DNA of 64,000 nucleotides from Lichtheimia corymbifera B2541. Lineage: Eukaryota; Mucoromycota; Mucoromycetes; Mucorales; Lichtheimiaceae. The notes under the pieces are model-generated. The model worked only from the letters and a program-made list of their open reading frames with translations. It had not been told where the DNA came from and did no database searches. The stretch is taken from positions 62,001-126,000 of the forward strand of contig JNEU01000824.1 of the NCBI GenBank assembly GCA_000697475.1, in the 5' to 3' direction. Positions 23,041 through 33,905 of this stretch are shown here, piece by piece. Positions within the stretch are counted from its first letter, which is position 1, and each line of letters opens with the position of its first letter. The translations under genes and the position numbers were made by a program.

Positions 23041-25309
23041 ATGAGGCTCGCTATCTACAGCGGCGTCTCCTCGCTTTTGGCTATCGGCGTCGTCCTCAAT
23101 GCAATGCATCAACGCTCCAATTTCTATGCAGCTTGTTTATATTTGGCAAAATCGAGTGCTTGCATCATGGTACGCGTGCAACGCTATAACACATTGACAA
23201 GCTACTCACTCTTCATTCACAAATAGATACTGCTTAATATGGGATTGATACTGGCTATTTGTTTTGGAAAAGCGCTTCAAGCTTTATTCTTTGGTACACT
23301 ACGTGCTATTGAAGTCGAGGTAAGACAACTTTTTCTAAACCTTCGATTGACATGATATGCTAACATAGTGAATACAATAGCACTTGTACGAGCGCTCGTG
23401 GTATGCCGTCAGTGAAACATGCCTAGCAATGACGATATTCCGGGAAGAATTCAACTTGCAATTTGTTATCGTCTTTACGACATTGCTCTTTTTGAAGATA
23501 TTCCATTGGTTATGCCAAGATCGGGTCGAGTTTGTATGTTGCAAGTACTACATTGCTCCAGCGTATCATTTGACTAAACAAAGAATGTAGATGGAGCAAT
23601 CGCCTTCTCATCGAGTTTCTTTCCATGTGCGAATGATCAATCTTATGGCGCTATTGCTGATTGTCGATTGTGTACTTGCTCAACATGCCATCAACGTTAC
23701 AATGCGTAAAGGCCCGAATATGATGATAATGTTTGGATTCGAGGTAGGGATGGGGTGATCGACGGTGTGTATATTTTGGACGACAAACTGATGCTACTAC
23801 TACTAGTATACCATCCTCATCTGGACCATGTTATCGACTATGGGCAAATATATTATCAATGTCGTTGATATGCGTAGCGAAGAACCATGGGAGGGCAAGT
23901 CTATGTGCGTCTTTTATTTGGACCTTTTCACAGGTAAACTCCCAAACTGACATCGAGTTGGATGATATATTTATTCTTCCTGGTATCAGACTTTTTCAAG
24001 TTGATCACGTACATTGTCTTTTTCATCTTCATTTGCTACTACTATCAACTGCCATTGCATATTATCCGCGACGTATATGTGACTCTCCGTTCATTTATCC
24101 AAAAATGCCGTGATTTGTATCGTTACCGCCGTGCGACGAGGAATATGAACGAGCTATACCCCAATGCAGCAGCAGAAGATTTTACACGCAACGACAGCAC
24201 TTGTATCATTTGTCGAGAAGAGATGCATGTTATGGATGATAACAACAATGAAGACCGAGAATCACCATCACCTCGAGAACGACAACAACAAAACATGGAT
24301 CAACCAAAAAAGCTACCTTGTGGCCACATTTTCCATTTTCATTGTCTCAGAAGTTGGCTGGAACGGCAGCAGAGCTGTCCAACATGGTAAGTTAATTATA
24401 TCGAATCGTGGCAATGCATGTAATAGTTGTCTGATTATTCCACCGTTGCTTAGTCGGAGATCCGTTTTGCCTGAAGGTAAGTAAGATGGGAAAGGATATC
24501 CTTAAGCATGAACTCATGTTTATCGCAATACAGGAAATAATGGTTCTTCTCGGGAAGAAGAGCGTGCACCTCAACAGCAGCAAAATGGTGGTGCTGGTGG
24601 TGCTGGTGTTCCCCATGCCAACCAGCAGCAACCCAATGCACCATCCCCACAGCAACCACCGCCTCAACCCAATCAATTTGGCTCCTTTTATGGTCATGAC
24701 AACATGCCGCCATTACAACAACAACACACAACACAAGCACCAGGATTAGGTATCCTTACACCTGATCCAGCATGGGCATCATCATCAACGGCTACTCCCA
24801 ATAATGCTTATCCTGGCATGATTCCGCTCATACCACTTTCAGGACCATCGGCTCAAGTTAGTTCGACAGCAGCAGCAGACCCCGTTTCATTGTCTGATGA
24901 ACAAATTCAAGCATTATCAAACACAACACGGGATGCCATGGTTCAACGGTTACGCTTACTAGAAACGGTTCAAAACCAAATCTTTCACAGCATGCAAGTG
25001 CTCACACAAGCTCTAAGTGTGGTTCCTGACAACACTGCCGCTGTCAACACCAATACGTCAACAGAAACTGCCCCTTCTTCATCAACAACAGCACAAGCAG
25101 AACGACCCTCCACAAGTAACCCAAGTGATGATATACGGTCATCACCATCAATGCCATCATCATCATCGTCATCGTCGGACATCAAAGATGAAAATCAAGC
25201 GGATGGAGAATGTACAAAGGAGAGGAAAGGAAAGATGCCAGAGACTCGGAGGGGATCACAAAGTAGTCCATATTGTATTGATTCGGATAGTAATAGTAAT
25301 GAGGATTAA
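23041..25309 (+). CDS. HRD1: ERAD E3 ubiquitin ligase HRD1 (synoviolin)
   Basis: Eight exons: 23041-23169, 23227-23319, 23381-23533, 23591-23743, 23807-23933, 23990-24386, 24454-24476, 24534-25309, giving 616 residues. It ubiquitinates misfolded proteins at the ER membrane. Exons 1-6 encode the multi-span membrane part (MRLAIYSGVSSLLAIGVV...; FFKLITYIVFFIFICYYY). A RING-H2 finger follows: CIICREEM, a 27-residue acidic insert, then LPCGHIFHFHCLRSWLERQQ and SCPTCRRSV. The final Cys codon of the finger is split between exon 6 and the 23-nt exon 7. The C-terminal 260 residues are Gln/Pro/Ser-rich, ending with a long Ser tract and acidic tail. The gene ends 49 bp from the convergent MBP1-like gene. 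Confidence 0.95.
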
Positions 25310-25358
25310 CAATGTGTGTTTACAATAATACTTGAGGGTGAAAAGGGTGTTTTTTTTA

Positions 25359-27700
25359 TTAGTATTGCTCCGTTACATTGCTATTGGGAGTGGAAGGATG
25401 ATCATTGGGAATACCAACTGGTTCTCTGGGTGATACTGGAGGTAATGTGGTGGTGTTAGGGTGTCCTGAAGTACTTGGTGGAGTAGGTGCTGCTGTTGGC
25501 ATTGCTGCTGTGGATGAAGAGGGAGGTGGTGATGATGATTGTGATGAAGTAAGCGAATCTGAGAATGCTCCTTGACGACGTATTTTCTCCATGAATCCAA
25601 TGACACGCGCTAAATCCAGATCCGGTGGGTCGCTTTCAATGGCAAGAATAAGTGGTTCAACAAGATCATCAATCTTTTCTATCGGTAAATTGCAGCAAGC
25701 CGCTATCAGCTTTTTGCATTGTAATTCCTTTTCCGCGGACTGTGCTCTTTGTTCCTCGACTTCAGCTCGTAAATCTTGATCATTTTGCTTGTATGCAGCA
25801 ATGCGTGCTCGAAGAATCTTTACGCGACGTGTCAAATGTTCATTCGTTGATGATGAATCGTCTTGAGTTGGTGCAAAAGGTGCATCCACATCTTGGGTAT
25901 CATCCAATTCATCAAGGGCTGTAATGTTGTCCACGGGTGTTGTTGTCATTCGATCCCATTCGGTCTGAAGCGCTGCTTGTAAATTCCGGAATCTTTGCTG
26001 AGCCTCTACCAGGCGTTGGGATTGCGTCTGCCGTGCCTCTAGATCTTTTCTTGTTGTCTCAAGTTCTTTGGTGGCATGATCAAGTTCGCTTTCTATTTGC
26101 TGTAATTCACCATCTCGTTGGTTGAGCTGTCCACCATATTCTTCATCCAATGCATCCACAATCTTTTGTACGGCTGTTAAAAGGAAATTGATGAGTCACA
26201 TGAAAGGCGTCACGGGAGCCACATTACCACTTACTAGAAACAATCTCACGACCACGTTCACTAGGTACAACGACATTGGGTTTGGATTGTTGTTGTTGTT
26301 GTTGTTGATCTCCTGAATCTTCTACTTGAGAATTCTACACACATATATTATATAAGACTTTGTACACATAGTAAGTATCATTGATATATACTTGCCTTAT
26401 CCTCATTGTAATCCTCTGCAGTCAAACCGACATTATTCTCGACATCCTTTTTGGCACCTGCCCTTGCTAGCATATCAACCAGTTCGGGACATTCCAATTG
26501 AGCGGCAATATTGAGAGCGGTGTCACCACGATGATCTTGCCAGTCAAGAATGGAGAGACGTTGGAGATGTAATAAATGGTTGACGTAATAAACAGCTGCA
26601 GAAGTGCGACCATGGATACCAGCCGTTTTAGCCGCGTGATGTAGGACAGTCTGTCGAATATGATCGATAGCATTCACGGTACCACCGAGTGATGCAAGTA
26701 ACGTAGGGAAGCTGTTATTGTCGAAGGAATTGGTAACCATGACACTGCGCATCAGCGGTGTTTCACCTGCATAATTTACGCATGCTGGGTTTGCGCCTTT
26801 GGACACGAGCAATTGGACAATGGTGGTGCGTGCCAGCGCAGCAGCCCAATGTAACGCCGTGTTGCCTTGTTCATCAATCACAAGATCAATATTGAAATTC
26901 GTCGGGGTCGTGTTCTTTAGTAGGTCACGAATATGCTCAGAGTCATCCGATAAGAAAATTGCCGTAAGAAGACTTCGATGTTCATCCGTAGATGCGCCTG
27001 CAGGTGGTGGTAATTGTTGTTGCTGCTGTTCAATCTTTATCCTTTTACGATTCGGTTCTTCTCCTGGTCGATATTGACTATGAGGTGGATCGGGAGTTTG
27101 ATAATGATGTCGTTGTTGTGGTTGATGTTGTTGCTGTGTGGGTTGTGGTTGTTGTGGTGGTTGATGATGGTGCTTACGAAGTTGATGTTGTTGTTGCTGC
27201 TGCTGTTGTTGTTGTTGCTGTTGCTGAGCAAGCCTTCGTTGTGCAATCATTGCTTGCTCTTTGGTAGGCAACTGATTCTCCTCGTTATCATCGCCAGCAG
27301 CAGGAGGAATAAAGTCGATAATGTATTTGAGCATTTCCAATACACCATATCGTTCTGCAAGCTGTCGACTCTTGTCAAGTGGTATCCTTTGAAGCCAAGA
27401 CATTATTATTAGTACAAGCTTCCAAGAGTCTTCCTCCCTCCCTCCCTCCCACACTATGCTTCATTACCAAGTTCCTTGAAATTTGCCGTAGCCACCTTGG
27501 ACCTTTTCATGTTCTCCAATGAGGACTTCACGTTCCAGAATCTTTGTGCGTTTTCCTTTCTCGATGCCAGCGACTTTGAGGATCTGGGTAGCGTTCATAT
27601 AGGAGTCGTTCCGCCGTCGCATCACCGCTACATCGTTCGCGACTGTTTCGTATACAGCGACACCAGAGTATACAGCTGAATATATCCTGCTGTCAGACAT
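25359..27700 (-). CDS. MBF-type transcription factor: APSES DNA-binding domain plus ankyrin repeats
   Basis: Four exons on the minus strand: 27468-27700, 26396-27386, 26235-26334, 25359-26173, giving 712 residues. Residues 1-100 form the APSES/KilA-N domain ([52 protein letters not shown]) related to Mbp1/Swi4 of yeast and Res1/Res2 of fission yeast, which bind MCB/SCB boxes and drive G1/S genes. A long polyQ/His tract follows, then ankyrin repeats ([62 protein letters not shown]), a coiled coil, and a Ser/Pro tail. Intron 2 (26335-26395) uses a GC donor (AAG|GCAAGTA). Translation through that donor reaches a stop after five codons. This is probably the DNA-binding subunit of MBF. Confidence 0.92.
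27058..27245 (-). repeat. CAG/CAA-rich polyglutamine tract in the APSES gene
   Basis: On the plus strand this reads as repeated TTG/CTG with TGG and GTG interruptions. The encoded protein has a pure run of about 13 Gln followed by mixed Gln/His/Pro. It lies between the DNA-binding domain and the ankyrin repeats and is probably a flexible spacer prone to length change. Confidence 0.8.
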
Positions 27701-28121
27701 GGTTGTTGTATGTGGAATGAGGTGTGGATGAGTGTTTGCCGGAAACAAGTTCGAGAAAAGGAAACACGACAAGTCGCGTATAGAACGTGAGTTCAAGGGT
27801 ATTGCTGCGAAAATTGTTGCAACCCCCGACCTCCCCTACCCTCCCCTCCCCCCATCCTTTTACCGAGAGGTGTGTGTATATAATAGAACAACTTGCCCTA
27901 CCTCCTTAACTCTTTGCTGGTCATTAACATGATATATAAAGTCCACAAGGGGTATTTGTATTTCTTTGTCCAGCTACGTATTACACTTGTTGCATTGTAT
28001 TGGCTGTCTTTTTGCATAATTAAATCCCATGCATAATATTACTCGTCCCACATTTTTATATACTCCTCCTCCACCCATCCGATGGTGAGCTTCTAAAATC
28101 TCCATACATACATCAGACATT
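27701..28121. other. Intergenic region, promoter of the APSES gene
   Basis: About 420 bp lie between the APSES gene start and the stop of the next minus-strand gene. It contains C-rich runs (about 27,823-27,860). No gene or RNA is supported. Confidence 0.6.
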
Positions 28122-29480
28122 TTATTCTTCTTCATATATGCTATCTGGAAAATCTGCTGGTATCATGTCATTTTGTCGATCACCACCATTGATCAATTGT
28201 TCCCGAAGATCCACACACGCGTTTTCCCAATGCATCTTGTCTTCCCATAATTCACGAAGCTTTTTGTATGCAAGTCCACTCAATGTCTCAAAGTGATCTC
28301 GTGTTTCATTCAAGGTTGCTTCGAGTCGTTTCCGCTGTAATTGCTCCTCTGCAAGCTGTTGTTGTAGTTGTTCAATTAATTGAGCGTTGTCCGAGTTGGG
28401 TGGTGTATGATGATCCTTCTCTAATCCAATGACGACACCCTTTTGTTGTTGCTGTTGTTCGTGCTTTTCTTCTTCCATTGGCATCGTTTGAACTTGCATA
28501 TGCCTGACTTTCTTCTTTGGCTTGTTGCCACTGGGTGTAGTAATAGCTTCACGTTGTACATTGCAATCATCATCAACATCAAATGCTGGATGGCGATCTT
28601 GATTGGATGCTTCGAGCGCACGAATATGTTCCACTGCAAGGTGGGTTGTCATGGCATCACTAGGCTTATCCATTTTGGCGAGTTGAAAACGTTCCAATCG
28701 TTGTAACAATGCTTTTTCAATGGCATCATGGTGTGGATGTTGTTGAATTTGATTCGCCAATGCCTCTGTAGCCTTCTTTTCACGTTCTTCTGTATCTTCA
28801 TCAGTGCCAATAGTACGCTGGCTCATACGTTGTGGTAAGGATGTGGTGGCTCTGCTGCCCATCGTGCCATCCGTATCATGTCGTTTAAGAGGATTTCCGC
28901 GTAATGATGCAAAGTTATTGTTGCTTGCATGGCTCCTAGTGGACATGGAAAATCGAATCGAGTCGCTATATAAACTGGATTCACGCTGTTTGCTGCTACG
29001 GTTGGAAGGCAAAACAGGCTGCTCGCTGTTGCTGATTACACTGCGACGCACAATGGAAGGTCTGGATGAGGCTAATGAGGGTGTTCTGCTGGCGATGCGT
29101 GCAAGAGAGGTTGAAGTGGAGGCTTCATTGGGGACGATTTCAATATGGTTTGACCTGTGGACTGTGTTTGGGCTACGAGCGGGAGTAGATGATGAAGAAG
29201 AAGGTGGTGGACGTGATACGATGGATGGTTTGCTCTTGTTGCGACGTCGAAAGAAAGGATTTGAACTACGTTTTGGAGGATGTTTCTGGAACTCTTCTGG
29301 GCTTGTTGTGATAAGAAACTCTGCAAGATCTTGAGTGCCTGTCTTTTTACGTCTTGGACGGGGTGTTACATCGGATGAAGATGTCAAGCTTAAAAAGTCT
29401 AATTCATCCTCGTCTTCATCATCTTCATAGACATTAGTGACTCTGGCATCTTTTGGTTCAAATGAATTCTTGTGTGGCAT
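28122..29480 (-). CDS. Uncharacterised Ser/Arg-rich coiled-coil protein
   Basis: Intronless, 452 residues from the ATG at 29480 (MPHKNSFEPKDARVTNVY). The frame extends further upstream, but that part is a non-conserved hydrophobic stretch in the promoter. Seen: an acidic N-terminus (YEDDEDEDELDFL), the motif DLAEFLITTSPEEFQ near residue 50, an approximately 200-residue disordered Ser/Arg/Pro segment, a KPKKKVRH basic patch, and a C-terminal coiled coil with heptad Leu/Gln (LIEQLQQQLAEEQLQRKRLE...). I do not recognise the family. A LAxFL..T.P-like motif occurs in several uncharacterised fungal proteins, so a scaffold or adaptor role is possible, but that is inference. It is divergently arranged with the decapping enzyme gene across 243 bp. 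Confidence 0.75.
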   Translation of the reverse strand: MPHKNSFEPKDARVTNVYEDDEDEDELDFLSLTSSSDVTPRPRRKKTGTQDLAEFLITTSPEEFQKHPPKRSSNPFFRRRNKSKPSIVSRPPPSSSSSTPARSPNTVHRSNHIEIVPNEASTSTSLARIASRTPSLASSRPSIVRRSVISNSEQPVLPSNRSSKQRESSLYSDSIRFSMSTRSHASNNNFASLRGNPLKRHDTDGTMGSRATTSLPQRMSQRTIGTDEDTEEREKKATEALANQIQQHPHHDAIEKALLQRLERFQLAKMDKPSDAMTTHLAVEHIRALEASNQDRHPAFDVDDDCNVQREAITTPSGNKPKKKVRHMQVQTMPMEEEKHEQQQQQKGVVIGLEKDHHTPPNSDNAQLIEQLQQQLAEEQLQRKRLEATLNETRDHFETLSGLAYKKLRELWEDKMHWENACVDLREQLINGGDRQNDMIPADFPDSIYEEE

Positions 29481-29723
29481 ATCTGTAAGAAAAAATGATG
29501 AAGGGGAGAAAAAGGAGCAGGATGGGAGAGAGAGAATATGATAGTAATATAGAGAATACCTTGAGGGAGTGTTTCCCATTTGGGTCATGGATGATCATCA
29601 TCCACCCTTTAGCCCACGCGTCTTGTGTGACAAGCCCTTTCTTTTTCGGTGGTATTCCACTTTCAATACAGTCCCCCCTTTTCTTTCTTTTCTCTCTGCT
29701 ATACCTTTGCCTCCTTACCCTTA

Positions 29724-30608
29724 ATGACAGCCTTAGAAGTCACCTTGAGAAAATTCAAATTTACTCGCATCCTTTCTCACGATACACGTAATAAGCTCGT
29801 TTATGTACTGGGCAACGTCGACGATCAGCTCGCCATTCTCTCATTCGAACGTGCTCAATATGACGACTCTCTTATTCCGGAGCTCGCGAAACACACCTGT
29901 CAACTACAAGATGTCGTAGAGAATAACATTTATGGTTGGGCACTTGGCAACATTGATATCAAACAACCCGACACTCGCATCAAAATCATTTATCCTGCCA
30001 CTGAGCTCCATGTGAAAAAATACGAGCAGCAAGATAGACGCATGATTGTGGAAACACCAACCATGTACCGTGATATCACTCGTCCGTACATTCAAAGTCT
30101 TCCTTCTGAACGCACTCAATGGGTCACAAACATTCTCAATGGCACATCCGAAGCTGATCGTATCATTTATCGTGACAATGACCCACAGAATGGCTTTGTT
30201 ATCTTGCCAGATATGAAATGGGATGGGACATGCGAATCATTGTATTGGGTGGCCATTGCTTTCCGAAATGACATCACGTGCTTGCGTGACCTAACACCAG
30301 CTCATATACCATTACTCAAAAGCATTCAAAAAGCTGCCTATGAAAAGGTCAAGGAGAACACCAATCTGGATGCTGACCAGTTACGATTGTTTATCCATTA
30401 TCAACCAAGCTATTATCATTTCCATGTACATATTACAGCCATTGCATTTGCAGATGCACCTGGTGTCGTGGCTGGACAAGCCCATCTCTTAGATAGTGTC
30501 ATTGACAACATTGAAATGTATCCCGAGTACTATCAACGTGCAACCCTTCCCTTTGTTATTGGTAACAACCATCCATTGTACCTTGCACATCATCCTCAAA
30601 GTGAATAA
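29724..30608 (+). CDS. DCS1: Scavenger mRNA decapping enzyme (m7GpppX diphosphatase)
   Basis: Intronless, 294 residues (human DCPS is 337, yeast Dcs1 about 350). It hydrolyses the cap structure left after 3'-5' mRNA decay. The N-terminal dimerisation domain is followed by a HIT domain. The histidine triad is visible in IHYQPSYYHFHVHITA, where the central His of HVHI is the nucleophile. Conserved WDG and cap-binding context is seen in FVILPDMKWDGTCESLYWV. The C-terminus has AHLLDSVIDNIEMYPEYYQR as in animal DCPS. The ATG at 29724 (MTALEVTLRKFKFTRIL) is preferred over an upstream alternative whose extension is a hydrophobic pyrimidine-tract artefact. Only 97 bp separate its stop from the BUB3 start, so the BUB3 promoter must be very short or overlap this gene. 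Confidence 0.95.
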   Translation: MTALEVTLRKFKFTRILSHDTRNKLVYVLGNVDDQLAILSFERAQYDDSLIPELAKHTCQLQDVVENNIYGWALGNIDIKQPDTRIKIIYPATELHVKKYEQQDRRMIVETPTMYRDITRPYIQSLPSERTQWVTNILNGTSEADRIIYRDNDPQNGFVILPDMKWDGTCESLYWVAIAFRNDITCLRDLTPAHIPLLKSIQKAAYEKVKENTNLDADQLRLFIHYQPSYYHFHVHITAIAFADAPGVVAGQAHLLDSVIDNIEMYPEYYQRATLPFVIGNNHPLYLAHHPQSE

Positions 30609-30705
30609 AAGGGCAACTCCGAATCATCAATGTGGGTCTCTTCACTCTTTCTCTCTCCCTTTTCTATTCCTTTCTTCTTTGTGGATCCCGCCAAAAACAT
30701 AACCA

Positions 30706-32001
30706 ATGCAAGATCCAACAACACAATTCGAGATCGCCGATCCTTCCAGCGATGGCATTTCCAGTGTCACCTTTAATCCTTCCGACTCACGATTCTTACT
30801 CGCCACTTCATGGGATACAGTACGCTCCCTTCATGAAACAACGAATGTTGCAATAGGACTGATTGGCGTCTTTTCTTCACCCATAGACTGTGAGACTCTA
30901 CGACGTCGAATTGAATGAAAAACGCGCACAGTTTGATAATAAGGGCGCAGTACTCGATGCATGCTTTGCTGGTATCGATGTCGCATACAGCGGTGGTCTT
31001 GACAGGCAAATCAAAATGTAAGGGCGTCCCTTTCCAAATCAATTATCACTTGACTCACATATTCATCATCCAGGCTCAACCTTGAAAACAAGACAGAACA
31101 AGTCATTGGTAGTCATGACGAAGCTGTACGTTGTCTTTGCTGGAGTTCAGAAACGAGTAGGTGGTCTTGATTGATATAATCTCTCTCTCTATACTCACAC
31201 TTTTTTTTATCAGACAGTGTATATTCAGGCTCATGGGATAAAACATTACGTGTGTGGGATAGTCGCAGCAGTGAGGCACAGCAACTCAAGCATCAGCTTC
31301 CTGAAAAGGTGTTCAGCATGGATCTCAACAACAACCGCTTGGTAGTGGCTATGGCCAATCGAGAAATCCACGTGTACGATATCAGAAATATGAATGAGCC
31401 TGAGCAGCAACGCATGAGCTCCCTTCGATACATGCTAAAGTGTGTCCGGTGTATGCCAGATGGTCAAGGTAAATCATAACAAGTGTACTATTTATTACGA
31501 CGATTAATGATATCTTCATTAGGGTATGCCTGTTCATCCATCGAGGGACGTGTCGCATTGGAGTATTTTGATGCTGAGGCTCAGTCAAAGAAATATGCTT
31601 TCAAATCACATCGACAAGTTATCAATGATACTGAGGTCGTTTATCCCGTCAATGCTTTGGCTTTCCACCCAATGTAAGTGACGACAATGATTCTTTTTAT
31701 GGATAGCAGGAACATTCACACCTTTTATTTGAATAGCTATGGAACATTTGCTTCAGGTGGGTCGGATTGTGTGGTAAGCATCTGGGACGGCGTCAATAGA
31801 AAACGCATCAAACAGTTTCAACGTTACCCGGATGAGATTTCAAGCTTGTCTTTCAGCCCTGATGGCAAAATGTTGGCAGTAGCAAGTAGTTATACCTTTG
31901 ACGAAGGCGAGAGAGATCATTCACCCGATGCCATCTTTATCAAACACATTGGTGAAAACGAATGTAAGCCTAGACATCTTTCCAATGGAGGCAATTCTTA
32001 A
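30706..32001 (+). CDS. BUB3: Mitotic checkpoint protein BUB3
   Basis: Six exons: 30706-30819, 30887-31017, 31074-31156, 31214-31468, 31523-31673, 31737-32001, giving 332 residues (human 328). It is a seven-bladed WD40 protein that binds Bub1 and BubR1/Mad3 at kinetochores. Family-specific stretches are [45 protein letters not shown], the repeat linker [10 protein letters not shown] and the near-invariant KSHR and [20 protein letters not shown]. The end [17 protein letters not shown] also fits the family. The gene converges on IPI3 with 65 bp between stops. Confidence 0.95.
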
Positions 32002-32066
32002 TAATAAAGGATGGATACACACTTTAACAACACAATCATCTTCAATATGCAATGAGCAAAAGGAGT

Positions 32067-33788
32067 TTATTGATTTGGGGATGTCACTTTCCGGCGCTTA
32101 GCCATAAATTGATCCACCATGGTTCCATATAAGTTATCATGCAAGGATTTAACCTTATTGTGATGCTTGTATAAACGTGTAAGCTCTTCTTCTAATGTAG
32201 AAACTCGTGCTTGTAATGCGCCAGCACCATCTTGTGTCTATAGAAACTCGTTACTCCTATGCTCCCAATTCCTTCCAAATGCATCGTCTTCATACCTGCA
32301 TCGCTTGTATAGCATTCTTAGTATCTTTTACGTCCTGTAAGCTTGATGCAATCGAAGAATAGAGAGGTCCGTCGGATTCAAGTTGTTGATGCCTCTTCAT
32401 ATCCTGTAAATAATAAAGATCAAATCAGTCAGTACCTTACACCATCATATCCCATCTTGCTCAATATCTACCATTGTGGTATCTGGCACCATTTGCAAGG
32501 TTTCCGCTCGTTGTTCCTCTGCTTCGGTAGAAATAGTTCGCTTGAAAGTTTTCCATGGCATGGGTACCATATCTTTGATGCTATTGCTTCCGGTCACAAG
32601 TTCGTTGGGGCGCAAAATGCATGATACTTGCGTAACAGGGCCCTTGTGTGACTCAAACTTCCGCAATGGTTGTCTGCTATTGACATCCCACACAATACAA
32701 TCGCCATCTTCTGAAGCTGATATCAATAAAGTTGCATCAAACGAGAGCGTCATTGAATTCACCGTGCCACTAGTAGAAAGGACGAAATGAGATCCTTTTT
32801 TCCCATTCACCCAGATCATCGCTATAACTTACGAGTGGCCACTAAACATGGGTGCTGTTGATATATCATCTTGGTCCTCCTTTGAAGTAGGGTCGACTTG
32901 TCGAATACCAATCGTTTCCACCTTGGCCATGCCACCAGCACTTTCAATCACATCACCACCATAGGCTTGATCATATCGACGTCGGTAAAGCTCCACAGGA
33001 TAAATCACATTCTCGCATGCAACAAAGAGTTTTGTTTCAGATGGATCGACAATGACTGTTGAGACCGGTTTGGGAAACAAAAAGGTAGTCAATAATTCGC
33101 CAGTTCCAAGATCCCACATCTAATGCTCATCCATTAATATACAATAGACCTCTTTTCCGATATCCATTCAATTTACCTTGACGGTGCTATCATTGCTGGA
33201 GGTATACACGCGTGCTGTAGACATCGTACCCATACCAACTGCGATATCAGTGACAGGCAATGTATGACCTGACCATGAGAATAAGGGTGCTGGACGGCCT
33301 TGATCCACATCGTGTTCCAAAAGTTGTCCGATAAGCCATACGTGTACGCCAGCATCTTCACTCGTTGTCAACAATGTTAGGTCGTCACCACTGAATGCCA
33401 ATCGTGTGATACGTCTGAAATGGGCTTCAAAGACTTTGAGCAGCATGCCCGTAGCAACCTGCCAGAGATAGACACGTCCACTTGCAGTGCCTCCTGCCAC
33501 CAGCGTACCACGGTGGGACGTTGCCACACTCACGAGTCGCTCTGGAGTAGGCATTTTGTGCATAATTTGGTCGCGATGCCATTGATAAACGTTGAGAACA
33601 GCACGATCGTTTTGAGCACTAAGGATCGCCCCGATCTGTGAACATGCGTTGGGTCTTGGTACCAGACTGAGGCACCCCTTGCCGCTCATTGACTGCTTGA
33701 AAGAAAATAAGGTCGATCCTGATCGTATATCCCATACGTATATAGTCGAATCGGCCGCCGATGCCGAAACAGCCACCTCGTTGAACAT
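32067..33788 (-). CDS. IPI3: Pre-rRNA-processing WD40 protein Ipi3 / WDR18
   Basis: Five exons on the minus strand: 33177-33788, 32833-33119, 32472-32769, 32296-32403, 32067-32237, giving 491 residues. Member of the Rix1-Ipi1-Ipi3 (PELP1-TEX10-WDR18) complex for 60S maturation and ITS2 processing. WD repeats include TIYVWDIRSG, GGTASGRVYLWQVATG, LTTSEDAGVHVWLI and SNDSTVKMWDLGTG. The late blade SMTLSFDATLLISASEDGDC is followed by VWDVNSRQPLRKFESHKGPV, typical of WDR18. The C-terminus is a coiled coil (LEEELTRLYKHHNKV) ending MAKRRKVTSPNQ. ATG 33788 (MFNEVAVSASAADSTIYVWD) matches the family start. The frame extends another 39 residues upstream without similarity. Confidence 0.9.
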
Positions 33789-33905
33789 GTTGTAAAGAAG
33801 ACAATGAAAAGCTGAGTTTGCTATGCGACGACTTGCCAGGGAAAATATTTGCTGGTGCAGCTGAATTGCGCTTGTGTATCCATGCACCACCTTGACACAC
33901 CCCAC

